Source: Desulfitibacter alkalitolerans DSM 16504 (lineage in GTDB: Bacteria; Bacillota; DSM-16504; Desulfitibacterales; Desulfitibacteraceae). Taken from it: a stretch of 49,446 nucleotides of DNA. Of this stretch, positions 34,701-42,040 are shown piece after piece. The stretch lies in assembly GCF_000620305.1 (NCBI RefSeq), contig NZ_JHVU01000031.1, positions 1-49,446 of the forward strand, written 5' to 3'. The number at the start of each line of letters is the position of its first letter. Position 1 is the first letter of the stretch. Position numbers and translations under genes: made by a program. The notes below the pieces were generated by a model that saw only the letters and a program-made list of their open reading frames with translations, did not search any database and was not told the DNA's origin.

Positions 34701-35810
34701 TATATCCCGTCCAATATCCTTTTTAATCTCCGCTAATCCCTTTCTTACTGCACCAATAGGATCCCCTAAAGTCCTTAAATACTTAAACCCAATAACATTA
34801 TTCTCCTGATCCATGAGAACTACATTTGTACTGGTAGAGCCTATATCCAGTCCCATGTATCCGCTTATTGGAGTTGTAAACTTTGTTTTACAGTTGTGCT
34901 TATTTAAGCTGTCATCTCTGCCAGGACCATTTAACAATGGTAATACAACAGCATTATCTGTTAAGGTTAATTTTTTTTCATTCTCTTGTACTGTTTTTAC
35001 TAATTTTGATAAGTCAAGGGGTAATCTATCTTTCATTCCTACTATGGCTGCCCCTAGAGCAGCAATATTACCACAGTTATGAGGAATGATAACTTCTTTT
35101 TCAGTAAGCTTTAGAATATCTTTTAAGGCTTTTACAATTGTTTTATTGTAAGCAACTCCTCCAGCAAACAATACCGGCTTCATTAAAGGGTTTTTCTTTA
35201 CTAAATTGGCTTTGTAGTTTTTTGCTAATGCATAGGCAAGACCAAGGAGTATCTCCTTTAATTCTACACCCTCCTGTTGATGGTGTATAATGTCGGTTTT
35301 AGCAAACACACTGCATCTGCCCGCTATTCTGGGGACAAGGGAAGCTTTTTCTGCAAGGTCAGTATAATCATCTAGTTCAATACCTATCCTTGATACCTGT
35401 TCCTCAATAAAGGATCCTGTTCCAGCCGCACAATTTGAGTTGATACAAATTTTCATGGTGGAATTGTCTAATTGGTTCATATTGGTTATATATTTTGAAC
35501 TCTGTCCTCCAATCTCTACCACAGAATTAATATCAGTGTTAAAGAACCTGGTGCCTTCCACTAAAGAAGTAACATCATTAATCCAGGTAATACCCTGATT
35601 TTCTGATATTTGTTTACTTCCTTGTCCTGTAGCTGCACCAAATATTATGTTATTCCCATATTTACCTGTTATTTTATTGATATATTGACCTAGTTCTTTC
35701 CTGATTTGGCCCTTGTGTAAAATATAGGCACTTTCTATCACTTTAAAATCTTCATCTACTAGTACAAATTTTATTGAGGAATACCCAATATCAATCCCTA
35801 AACTGTTCAA
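31764..35810 (-). CDS. BadF/BadG/BcrA/BcrD-type acyl-CoA dehydratase activase, large fused form
   Basis: The 1348-residue protein has two ASKHA ATPase domains (about 1-260 and 318-575), each with an N-terminal DIGxxS phosphate loop (LGIDIGYSS, LDIGSTSTN) and the cluster-ligand pairs C127 (NCAAGTGSF) with C166 (GRCSVF), and C442 (ICAAGTGSF) with C481 (DRCTVF). A DUF2229-type region follows from about 645 (GIPRVLFLHRLFPLF, METCYPVKLINGH). After it comes a dehydratase-D-like part with NHGCGPDTVLSHYF. Such activases use ATP to push one electron at very low potential into a partner iron-sulfur enzyme. The TTG start at 35810 lies eight bases after AGGAGG. No separate dehydratase subunit is nearby. 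Confidence 0.9.
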   Translation of the reverse strand: MNSLGIDIGYSSIKFVLVDEDFKVIESAYILHKGQIRKELGQYINKITGKYGNNIIFGAATGQGSKQISENQGITWINDVTSLVEGTRFFNTDINSVVEIGGQSSKYITNMNQLDNSTMKICINSNCAAGTGSFIEEQVSRIGIELDDYTDLAEKASLVPRIAGRCSVFAKTDIIHHQQEGVELKEILLGLAYALAKNYKANLVKKNPLMKPVLFAGGVAYNKTIVKALKDILKLTEKEVIIPHNCGNIAALGAAIVGMKDRLPLDLSKLVKTVQENEKKLTLTDNAVVLPLLNGPGRDDSLNKHNCKTKFTTPISGYMGLDIGSTSTNVVLMDQENNVIGFKYLRTLGDPIGAVRKGLAEIKKDIGRDIKVLGVGATGSGRYLAGSFVGADTIIDEITAQAKAAHTIDKEVDTIIEIGGQDSKFIRLEKGVVSDFEMNKICAAGTGSFLEEQAKKLNIPIGDFGNLAMKSKNPIDLGDRCTVFIETNIAASLSSGAKIEDIAAGLSYSIAKNYLNKVVGKKEIGKKVFFQGGVAYNQGVVNAFRNILGNKIEIPQFFSVTGAYGAAILAREEIQNKASKFKGFDLAESFDYKKIEKRGRNKEHERTKVFEEIERYYLEGYDNKIDPSKKTIGIPRVLFLHRLFPLFNTYFRELGFNVILSDSSSERTVELSQEFSMEETCYPVKLINGHVAQLIEKKVDYIFLPSLYTMAHPVSTTRQNYGCVYMQCLPKLINKTMELGTKGVELLSPELSFKFGKKYMMKTLIKLGKKLGKNTIQTAIALVKGMKRLKSFNSKVEKLGEETIKGLGRDEKAFVIITRAYGIADPILNMGIPEKLENLGYKVLTLSSLPAHDHDTSKEHPNMYWPFGQHILSGAQIVKQHPNLYAIYITNHGCGPDTVLSHYFKEEMQGKPYLSIEVDEHFSSVGVLTRVEAFVNSLKTERVQNTEAITLKEYSDRVVHKNVNIKPKLDELDKNTLLYLPYIYPYSHIFAGYLMTKGYYAQVLPMTTKKTLDLGRKYTLSKEYLSFTGLVGDVLSKALELDESAPKYGFLVPTSEGSEVGGQYHRLLRDKLDGVNQQKAEIIAPFIEDIIKDSTISQDIFLILLAGDLINLAVKTKRKKYLEEIHDLITREELTIDYLKNMARDVRNDMEKNKSFKRIFAIGEVNVLFNHFMNNNTFKNMEEQGIQVLYAPLSEYMWFIWRDYLAQANNQKESAAYNELDKFSSYIKTISDILAGSSAFEKNLENLVERADKYLNLYAGGNGRYRWSKILGDLSHVNGIITVASMYENTNTILNILSQNERKLSAIPILNMTYDGNENEIDNSKIDSFIYYAFQENLRKEKSDKRGA

Positions 35811-35904
35811 AAAAGATACCTCCTTCCAAAATAAACCATATTAAAAAGCATAACTCAATAGATAATACTTTTAAAACTATAATTGACTTTGATAATCATT
35901 TTCA

Positions 35905-35962
35905 TTTATACTATATAGAGATTATACAATCAAATTGCAAATAAAAAAGTATCCTGGGATAC
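35905..35962 (-). promoter_or_regulatory. Activase-operon promoter with upstream palindrome
   Basis: On the minus strand TTGATT (35928-35933), a 17-base spacer and TATAAA (35905-35910) form a fair sigma-A promoter. A perfect palindrome GTATCC-TG-GGATAC (35949-35962) is centred roughly 57 bases before the expected start of transcription, a normal place for a Crp/Fnr-type activator. It also lies 65 bases before the divergent Crp-type gene. It does not match the standard CRP or FNR box. Confidence 0.5.
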
Positions 35963-36026
35963 ACTTTTCTTAAATTTACTAGTATTAATTTTTTTAGAGA
36001 AGCTTTTTTAAAAGGAGCTAGAGAAA

Positions 36027-36707
36027 ATGAATTATATTATAAAACACCTAAATAACTGTATACTCTTCAAGCACTTATCTATAGATGAGATATCACAATT
36101 ATTAAGTAATATTACTTATCATACCAGGCTTTACAAAAGGAATGAGGTAATCTTTTCTCCCCATGACCTTGCAGATACTCTAGGCATTATCCTGGAAGGA
36201 AGTGTGGATGTTCAGAAAATATTTGCATGTGGAAAAACAGTTACAATTAATAGAAGATTTCAATACGATCTTATTGCAGATGCTTCAATATTTGCTGATA
36301 TTGACTATTATCCTTCTACTATCTCTACTTGTGAAAATAGCCATATATTCTTAATAAATAAAAGTAATCTTTTGAAACTATTCTCTAAGGATGAAAGGAT
36401 CATGTGCAAGTTTTTGGAGTCAGTTTCCAGTAGAGTTTTGGCACTAAACAATACCATTGAAATACTTTCCCTAAACTCTGTGTCTGCAAAAATAGCATAT
36501 TTTCTAATGATCGAACAGAAAAGGCAAAAAAGTAATATCATCAAATTAAAGTTTACTAAAAAATCTTTAGCTGAACATATAAACGTATCTAGACCTACCT
36601 TATCTAGAGAACTGAAGAAAATGCAGGTTAAAGGAATTATAACTTTTCATAAAAGAACAATTGAAATACACTGTTTGGAAAAACTTGAGGAACTATGTTC
36701 TATATAG
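36027..36707 (+). CDS. Crp/Fnr-family transcriptional regulator
   Basis: The 226-residue product has a cyclic-nucleotide-binding-like beta-roll (about 15-120, with LADTLGIILEGSVDVQKI and RRFQYDLIADASIFAD), a dimer helix near 125-150, and a C-terminal helix-turn-helix (about 165-205, KKSLAEHINVSRPTLSRELKKMQ). It lacks the four-Cys cluster of FNR and has no obvious cAMP phosphate-binding Arg motif, so the effector is unknown. The ATG at 36027 follows AAAGGAG. It is divergent from the activase/ABC operon and is the natural candidate to control it, as CprK does for related loci in Desulfitobacterium (analogy only). Confidence 0.9.
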   Translation: MNYIIKHLNNCILFKHLSIDEISQLLSNITYHTRLYKRNEVIFSPHDLADTLGIILEGSVDVQKIFACGKTVTINRRFQYDLIADASIFADIDYYPSTISTCENSHIFLINKSNLLKLFSKDERIMCKFLESVSSRVLALNNTIEILSLNSVSAKIAYFLMIEQKRQKSNIIKLKFTKKSLAEHINVSRPTLSRELKKMQVKGIITFHKRTIEIHCLEKLEELCSI

Positions 36708-36857
36708 TTTTAAAGCAGCTGCCGTGATGTGCATGCAACAGATAAAAATTTTTGTTTTACATCGCTCTAAAGACCCTGTATGTGTAAATAATAAAAAATT
36801 TTTAACAGTTTCTGCTCAAATCGTGTTCTGGCTCAATTAGAAGCATTTTTTTATTTG

Positions 36858-36917
36858 TTGAAAAAAGAAATTGTGCGAATATAATAATAATTAGCACTCA
36901 CCTGTGCAAAGTGCTAA
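36858..36917 (+). promoter_or_regulatory. Promoter with CIRCE element (HrcA operator)
   Basis: TTGAAA (36858-36863), a 16-base spacer and a perfect TATAAT (36880-36885) are followed six bases later by TTAGCACTC-N9-AAGTGCTAA (36891-36917). This differs from the CIRCE consensus TTAGCACTC-N9-GAGTGCTAA at a single base. CIRCE is the binding site of the heat-shock repressor HrcA. Its place at the transcription start matches known HrcA operators. Confidence 0.88.
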
Positions 36918-36945
36918 CAATTCAATTCTAAGGAGGGAGCTATTT

Positions 36946-38130
36946 ATGAAAAAATCCAACTTGAAAATTTCTAGGTATTTGTTCTTTTTCCTATTTTGTT
37001 TTCTAATTGTGACCATGCTATTTCCTGTACAATCCATTGCTCAGCAAACTGGTATTGAATTGATGACACAATTCCCAAGCATCACTGGAACAGCAGGGGA
37101 AGATATTACCTTCTCAGTAAAGATTAAGAATTATGGCAATAGAAGTGAGTTAATAAAACTGGAAGTTAGCTCAAAACCCCAAGAATGGGTAACAACTTTA
37201 AGAGGTCGCGGCAGGAATATACAGCAGGTAATGGTAGAAGGTGGGAGCAGTGAGAATGTTGAATTGATTGTCAAGATACCTGATAATGTTGAAATTGGTG
37301 AATATCCTTTAACTATAGCTGCTGTAAGTGAAAGAGGCAGCAGAAGCACATTAACTTTAAATATCAGCATTTCACATGAGAGGTTGGGAGATGATAGGCT
37401 TTCTGCCAGGTATAGTGAATTAAAAGGCCCAAATGATGCAACCTTTGATTTTAGATTAGATTTAAAAAATAACAGCAGTACTGAGCAGCTTTACAGTCTT
37501 GGAATACAGCTTGAACCTGGTTGGCAAGCAACATTTACCCCAGCCAATGAAAGACAGCAGGTTGCCAGTATTAGTGTTAAACCTGGCGAATCAAGGGGAA
37601 TAGATGTGAAAATCACTCCTCCAGTAACTGTCAAGGAAGGGGAGTACACTATTCTTGTTGAGGCGGCCAGCCCAACAAGCAGGGTAACAGAAGAATTAAA
37701 GATAATCATAAGCGGAACCTATGACCTGGAATTTACAACCAGTACAGGTAGACTAAATGCAGATGTAATAGCAGGCCGAGAGACAAAGGTAAACTTAGAA
37801 GTAAAAAACAACGGCAGTGCCCCTCTGAATAACATAAATTTTACTTCAAAACAGCCTAACAACTGGGCAGTTACCTTTGAACCTGACACAATTGAAGTGC
37901 TGCAGCCAGGGGAGAGCCGACAGATCACTGCAACCATAAGTGCCGATGCAAAAGCCATTGCCGGAGACTATGTAGTTTCACTTACTGCATCTACTAAAGA
38001 AGTAAAAAGCCAGGCAGATTTAAGGGTTACTGTTAAAACTTCAACTTTATGGGGATTGGTAGGTGTAATTATTGTAATTGGAGTAATAGCTGGCCTGTAC
38101 CATGTGTTCCGCAAATACGGGAGGCGATAA
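36946..38130 (+). CDS. NEW3/CARDB-type Ig-like repeat protein, membrane anchored
   Basis: The 394-residue protein has a signal peptide (about 1-32, hydrophobic core FFFLFCFLIVTMLF). Three Ig-like repeats of about 100 residues follow, rich in alternating polar and hydrophobic strands, of the NEW3 type (FSVKIKNYGNRSELIKLEV, FRLDLKNNSSTEQLYSLGI, VNLEVKNNGSAPLNNINF, each with a WxxxF strand and a GEY or GDY turn). A C-terminal helix (about 365-385) ends in basic residues. The ATG at 36946 follows AGGAGGGAG. The next gene starts at its stop codon. It probably sits on the outer face as the extracellular part of the ABC system. The ligand is unknown. Confidence 0.85.
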   Translation: MKKSNLKISRYLFFFLFCFLIVTMLFPVQSIAQQTGIELMTQFPSITGTAGEDITFSVKIKNYGNRSELIKLEVSSKPQEWVTTLRGRGRNIQQVMVEGGSSENVELIVKIPDNVEIGEYPLTIAAVSERGSRSTLTLNISISHERLGDDRLSARYSELKGPNDATFDFRLDLKNNSSTEQLYSLGIQLEPGWQATFTPANERQQVASISVKPGESRGIDVKITPPVTVKEGEYTILVEAASPTSRVTEELKIIISGTYDLEFTTSTGRLNADVIAGRETKVNLEVKNNGSAPLNNINFTSKQPNNWAVTFEPDTIEVLQPGESRQITATISADAKAIAGDYVVSLTASTKEVKSQADLRVTVKTSTLWGLVGVIIVIGVIAGLYHVFRKYGRR

Positions 38131-39083
38131 TGGTGGCTGCAGAAAACAAGCTGTTAGTTGAAACCATTAACCTTACAAAAAGGTATGGGGATTTTACTGC
38201 AGTGGATTCATTAAATTTGAAGGTAGAAAAGGGTACGGTATTTGGACTTCTTGGGCCAAACGGTGCAGGCAAAACTACAACTATTCTTATGCTCCTTGGA
38301 TTAACTGAACCTTCAGAAGGCCAAGCTTTTGTAGCAGGATATGAAGTAACCAGAAACCCTCTAGCGGTAAAATCCTTAACGGGATATCTGCCAGATAATG
38401 TGGGCTTTTATCAGGAATTGACTGGAAGGGAAAACCTCCGTTATACTGCTCGTTTAAATGGATTTAGCAGCCCCGAGGCAGAAGAAAGAATTGCTTCAGC
38501 CCTGGCAAAGGTGGGTCTAAGTGAAAATGCCGACAAGAGGGTAGGGGCATATTCCAGGGGAATGAAACAAAGGCTGGGCATTGCAGATGTTCTTGTAAAA
38601 GAGCCCCAACTAATCATCATGGATGAACCTACCCTGGCAATTGATCCGGAAGGTGTCCAGGAGCTGCTGGGTATTATTAAAAATCTTGCTAAAAGGGATG
38701 GAAAAACTATCCTGATTTCTTCCCACCTCCTACATCAGATTCAAGAAATATGCGATGAAGTAGGAATATTTGTGAAAGGAAAATTAATGGCTGTGGGACC
38801 AATAAAAGAACTAGGCAAGCAACTCCTTCAAGGTAAACCATTGGAAATTGAAATATCAGCCCAACCTGAAGGCGAGAAATTGCTAGATTTGTGCAAGGGA
38901 ATTAATGAAGTACAGGCAGTAAGAAAAGAGGGGGATTTAATAGTACTTCAATGCACTAAAGACATTAGAGAAACACTATCAAAATTCTTGGTAGAAAATG
39001 GTTTTAGTTTGCAGTATATTAATTTACGAGGGGTATCCCTTGACAGCATTTACCATCAGTACTTCCAAGGGGAGGTGCAATAG
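38130..39083 (+). CDS. ABC transporter ATP-binding protein (ABC-2 type)
   Basis: The 317-residue ATPase has Walker A GLLGPNGAGKTTT, a D-loop/Q-loop region with GYLPDNVGFYQELTGREN, the unusual signature YSRGMKQRLGIA, Walker B LIIMDEPTLAIDPEG and H-loop ISSHLLHQIQE. A C-terminal extension is found in NatA/CcmA/NosF-type exporters. The ATG at 38130 shares its A with the stop codon of the NEW3 gene (TAATG), after GGGAGG, so translation is coupled. It works with the permease that follows two bases later. Confidence 0.93.
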   Translation: MVAAENKLLVETINLTKRYGDFTAVDSLNLKVEKGTVFGLLGPNGAGKTTTILMLLGLTEPSEGQAFVAGYEVTRNPLAVKSLTGYLPDNVGFYQELTGRENLRYTARLNGFSSPEAEERIASALAKVGLSENADKRVGAYSRGMKQRLGIADVLVKEPQLIIMDEPTLAIDPEGVQELLGIIKNLAKRDGKTILISSHLLHQIQEICDEVGIFVKGKLMAVGPIKELGKQLLQGKPLEIEISAQPEGEKLLDLCKGINEVQAVRKEGDLIVLQCTKDIRETLSKFLVENGFSLQYINLRGVSLDSIYHQYFQGEVQ

Positions 39084-39084
39084 C

Positions 39085-40086
39085 ATGACTCAAGAAAAAA
39101 AACATGCAGCAATTATACAGGGTGCCAGAAAGATTTTCCAGGCTAATACAGGTCTGTCTGCAGTAGTTATTAAAGAGCTTGCAGATTATTTACGTGGTAA
39201 AAGGTTTTTAATACTTTCTCTCATAGTAGGGCTGACTTGTTTTGCCGCCCTTTATACTGCGGCAGCTACCATTAGAAGTACTGTGGGACGTGATGAATTG
39301 GACTTTGTGTTTTTAAGACTATTTACTACTTCTGGTGCCTCACTCCCCTTCTCTTTCATCTCCTTTATAGCTTTTTTCGGCCCCCTTGTAGGAGTAATCC
39401 TGGGTTTTGATGCTATAAATGGGGAACGGGACAGGGGTACCTTAAGTCGATTATTGTCACAGCCTATTTATAGGGATGCCTTGATTAACGGCAAATTTCT
39501 GGCAGGTGTAATAGTAATTGCAATAGTAATATATAGCTTGGGGCTGCTGGTTGGAGGTCTAGGACTAATTTTAATCGGCATCCCCCCTACTATTGAAGAA
39601 TTATTAAGAATCTTTACCTATTTAACTTTAAGCGTTATTTATATTTCCTTTTGGCTTTCCTTATCCATGTTTTTTTCGGTTGTTTTCAGGCAGACGTCAA
39701 CATCAGCCCTGGCAGGAATTGCAGTATGGCTTTTTTTAGCAGTATTTGCTGGTCTTTTAGCCGGCATGGTGGCGGAAGCAGTCTATCCCATCCATGATAC
39801 ATCTGACATAAACAGGATTCTGGCACAAACCAAATTACAACAGAATCTAAGCAGATTTTCTCCTACTACACTTTATGATGAAGCTGTAACAACCCTGTTA
39901 AATCCATCAATACGGACCCTGGGACCAATTATGATTGAGCAGATTATCGGGGCTATAAAAGGACCTATTTCCTTTGGGCAGACCCTGTTACTTATCTGGC
40001 CCCATGTGGTAGGATTAATAGCTGCTGCACTGTTATGTTTTGCTGCTGCATATATTAGTTTTATGCGCCAAGAAATCAGGGCCTGA
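39085..40086 (+). CDS. ABC-2 type permease (NosY/NatB-like)
   Basis: The 333-residue membrane protein has six hydrophobic helices and the ABC-2 hallmark in the first loop (FFGPLVGVILGFDAINGERDRGTLSRLLSQPI, read in two parts), as in NosY and NatB. A basic N-terminal cytoplasmic stretch precedes the first helix. The ATG at 39085 follows GGGGAGG and is one base after the ATPase stop. The set NEW3 protein, ATPase and permease is a recognisable export or membrane-stress module in Firmicutes and archaea. Its cargo is not known. A terminator follows. Confidence 0.9.
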   Translation: MTQEKKHAAIIQGARKIFQANTGLSAVVIKELADYLRGKRFLILSLIVGLTCFAALYTAAATIRSTVGRDELDFVFLRLFTTSGASLPFSFISFIAFFGPLVGVILGFDAINGERDRGTLSRLLSQPIYRDALINGKFLAGVIVIAIVIYSLGLLVGGLGLILIGIPPTIEELLRIFTYLTLSVIYISFWLSLSMFFSVVFRQTSTSALAGIAVWLFLAVFAGLLAGMVAEAVYPIHDTSDINRILAQTKLQQNLSRFSPTTLYDEAVTTLLNPSIRTLGPIMIEQIIGAIKGPISFGQTLLLIWPHVVGLIAAALLCFAAAYISFMRQEIRA

Positions 40087-40102
40087 TTTTACAGGCCCTT
40101 TT
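40079..40102 (+). terminator. Terminator of the CIRCE-controlled operon
   Basis: GGGCCTG and CAGGCCC form a seven-pair stem with a six-base loop, followed by TTTTC. It begins in the last codons of the permease gene. Confidence 0.85.
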
Positions 40103-40177
40103 CAACTTTCAATCCAATGGGCTCATCAAGGAGGCCTATTCCAGCCATGAATCCATCTATAACAATCCTTCCCCAGG

Positions 40178-40948
40178 TTAGCTTATTAACACATTAAAAC
40201 CTGCTATTTCTTCTTCAGGTGAACAAAAGGCTTCACTGATTACTATTAAATCTTTTCTATTTTTTGGCAGGTTATTTGCAATCTCTTGAAAATCAATGCT
40301 TCCACTGCCAATAGGCAGATGGTTATCCCTCTTGCCATTATTATCACTTAGATGCAGGTACTTTAGTCTTTCTCCCAGAACCTCAAGCCAGGTCTTTATA
40401 CTTTCCTCACTAAACACATTACAATGACCCACATCAAGGCAGGCTTTAAAAAACTCTGAACCTAATCCATCTACTAGTTCCTTTATAGTACTTGGATTTA
40501 CATCAAATACATTTTCCAAAACAATAGTCTTTTTTTCCTTTTCCAGAACTGGAATGACCTTTTTCCAGAACTTTAAGTTTTCCTCTATCCAATAGTCCTG
40601 GTACCAGGGTTCTTGATTGTGAATTTGACTAAAATAAGTGTGGATTACAATCCACCTGGAATCAAAAACCTTTGCAGCTTCAACAGCCTGAAGATACCGC
40701 TCCAGGGTTAGTTCTCTTATCCTTGTATCCATACTAATGGGGTTCAAATCCATGTAGGGACCATGGATAGTAATCTCCCCTTGAAAGCCATTCAAGAGGG
40801 TTTCATATTCTTTATATAAAGCATCAACCTTGTAAACAAGGTTTTCTGGAAATACAAAGTCCTGTATTTCCAGAACATGAAATTGACTGCAGCAATATTT
40901 AGTATTTTCTTTTAATTTATCTAAAAAAACTCTTGTACCAATCCTCAT
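40178..40948 (-). CDS. Sugar phosphate isomerase/epimerase-like TIM-barrel protein
   Basis: The 256-residue product has the AP-endonuclease-2/xylose-isomerase-like pattern. The start MRIGTRVFLDKL leads to HVLEIQDF, ITIHGPYMDLNP, WIVIHTYFSQ, TIVLENVFDVNP, FKACLDVGHCNVFS, KYLHLSDNNGKRDNHLPIGSGSIDF and LIVISEAF. The conserved His, Glu and Asp positions for divalent metal are present. The ATG at 40948 was preferred (AGGTG six bases upstream, usual N-terminus). A TTG at 40978 overlaps the radical SAM gene. Its gap to that gene is only 22 bases, so it is likely a working partner of the AmmeMemoRadiSam proteins. The substrate is unknown. Confidence 0.82.
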   Translation of the reverse strand: MRIGTRVFLDKLKENTKYCCSQFHVLEIQDFVFPENLVYKVDALYKEYETLLNGFQGEITIHGPYMDLNPISMDTRIRELTLERYLQAVEAAKVFDSRWIVIHTYFSQIHNQEPWYQDYWIEENLKFWKKVIPVLEKEKKTIVLENVFDVNPSTIKELVDGLGSEFFKACLDVGHCNVFSEESIKTWLEVLGERLKYLHLSDNNGKRDNHLPIGSGSIDFQEIANNLPKNRKDLIVISEAFCSPEEEIAGFNVLIS

Positions 40949-40970
40949 ATTTTGCACCTGTCTTCTAATC

Positions 40971-41969
40971 TTAGTCAATAACTCCCTTCACCTGCTTTGA
41001 ACACTTAGGACATGCCCCTTCCCCATATCTTAACCTGGTATTATAAAAGGTTCTTTCTATCAATAGAGCATTGCATTCAGAACAGTAAGTATGGCATTTA
41101 TCCAGCTCCGGTGCATTGCCGATATAAACATAATTCAGGTATTCTTTAGCTGTTTCCCAGGCCCTTTCCAAAGTTTTTAATGGGGTAGGCTCTAGCTGCA
41201 GCTTGTAATTTGGATAGTACCGGGAAAGGTGTAATGGTATTAGCGGATCAATGGAGGCCAACCACTTTGCAAGGTCTCTGATTTCATGTTCATCATCATT
41301 TAGCCCGGGAATAATCAATGTGGTTATTTCCAAATGACAGGCCATTTCCCTGGCTAAATAGCAGTTCTCCAGGACGGGCTTTAGCTTGCCCTTGACAATT
41401 TTCTTATAAAACTCATCTGCAAATCCCTTCACATCAATATTAAGAGCATCTATATTTACAAGAAGCTCTTTAAAAGGCCGTCTATTTAAAAAGCCATTTG
41501 TCACCAAAACATTTTTCATATTACCCTCTTTAATAAGGGGAGCTGTGTCTTTTATAAATTCATACCACATACCTGGTTCTGAGTATGTATAGGCTACCCC
41601 AAGGGAATTTTGGTTTACATAATACATCTTAGATATCTCAGCAACTTCTTCAGGAGTTATTTCTTTACCCTGTTCGACAGCATGGGCTATTTGCCAGTTC
41701 TGACAGAAGTCACAGTGAAGATTACATCCAAAGGTCCCTATGGACAGGATGTTTTTCCCTGGATAAAAGTGATAAAGGGGCTTCTTTTCTATGGGATCTA
41801 CATTTACTGCTGTTACTTTTCCATAGTTCTCACTATATAAATTGCCCTTTCTATTAACCCTCACCCTGCACTTTCCTTTTTCACCCTGGGGTATACTGCA
41901 GGCATGGGGGCATAAAAGACATAAAACCCTTTCATTATCTTGTTTTTCTGCCCAGCTTGCTAAATGCAT
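40971..41969 (-). CDS. amrS: AmmeMemoRadiSam system radical SAM enzyme
   Basis: The 332-residue enzyme has the radical SAM cluster motif CNLHCDFCQ at Cys82, 86 and 89. Before it stands a family-specific N-terminal set (CLLCPHAC then C34), and after it a zinc-ribbon-like tail (CHTYCSEC, CPKC). IGTFGCNLHCDFCQNWQIAH, YTYSEPGMWYEFI and DALNIDVKGFADEFYKK mark it as the AmrS type related to pyruvate formate-lyase activating enzymes. It acts in anaerobic cytoplasm together with Memo and AMMECR1 domains. The reaction of the system has not been established to my knowledge. The ATG at 41969 follows GGAGG. It is 71 bases after the Memo-AMMECR1 gene. Confidence 0.93.
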   Translation of the reverse strand: MHLASWAEKQDNERVLCLLCPHACSIPQGEKGKCRVRVNRKGNLYSENYGKVTAVNVDPIEKKPLYHFYPGKNILSIGTFGCNLHCDFCQNWQIAHAVEQGKEITPEEVAEISKMYYVNQNSLGVAYTYSEPGMWYEFIKDTAPLIKEGNMKNVLVTNGFLNRRPFKELLVNIDALNIDVKGFADEFYKKIVKGKLKPVLENCYLAREMACHLEITTLIIPGLNDDEHEIRDLAKWLASIDPLIPLHLSRYYPNYKLQLEPTPLKTLERAWETAKEYLNYVYIGNAPELDKCHTYCSECNALLIERTFYNTRLRYGEGACPKCSKQVKGVID

Positions 41970-42040
41970 CTAATCCATCCTCCCACAAGAGTGTCCAGTA
42001 TAGTGAACCCATGAGATTTTTCAAAACTATCCTTTTAATA

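Noticed and set aside
35980-36006. TTAAAT...ATTAAT words resembling a CprK dehalobox near the Crp-type gene
   Set aside because: The spacing and symmetry do not fit TTAAT-N4-ATTAA, and such AT-rich words are expected by chance here.
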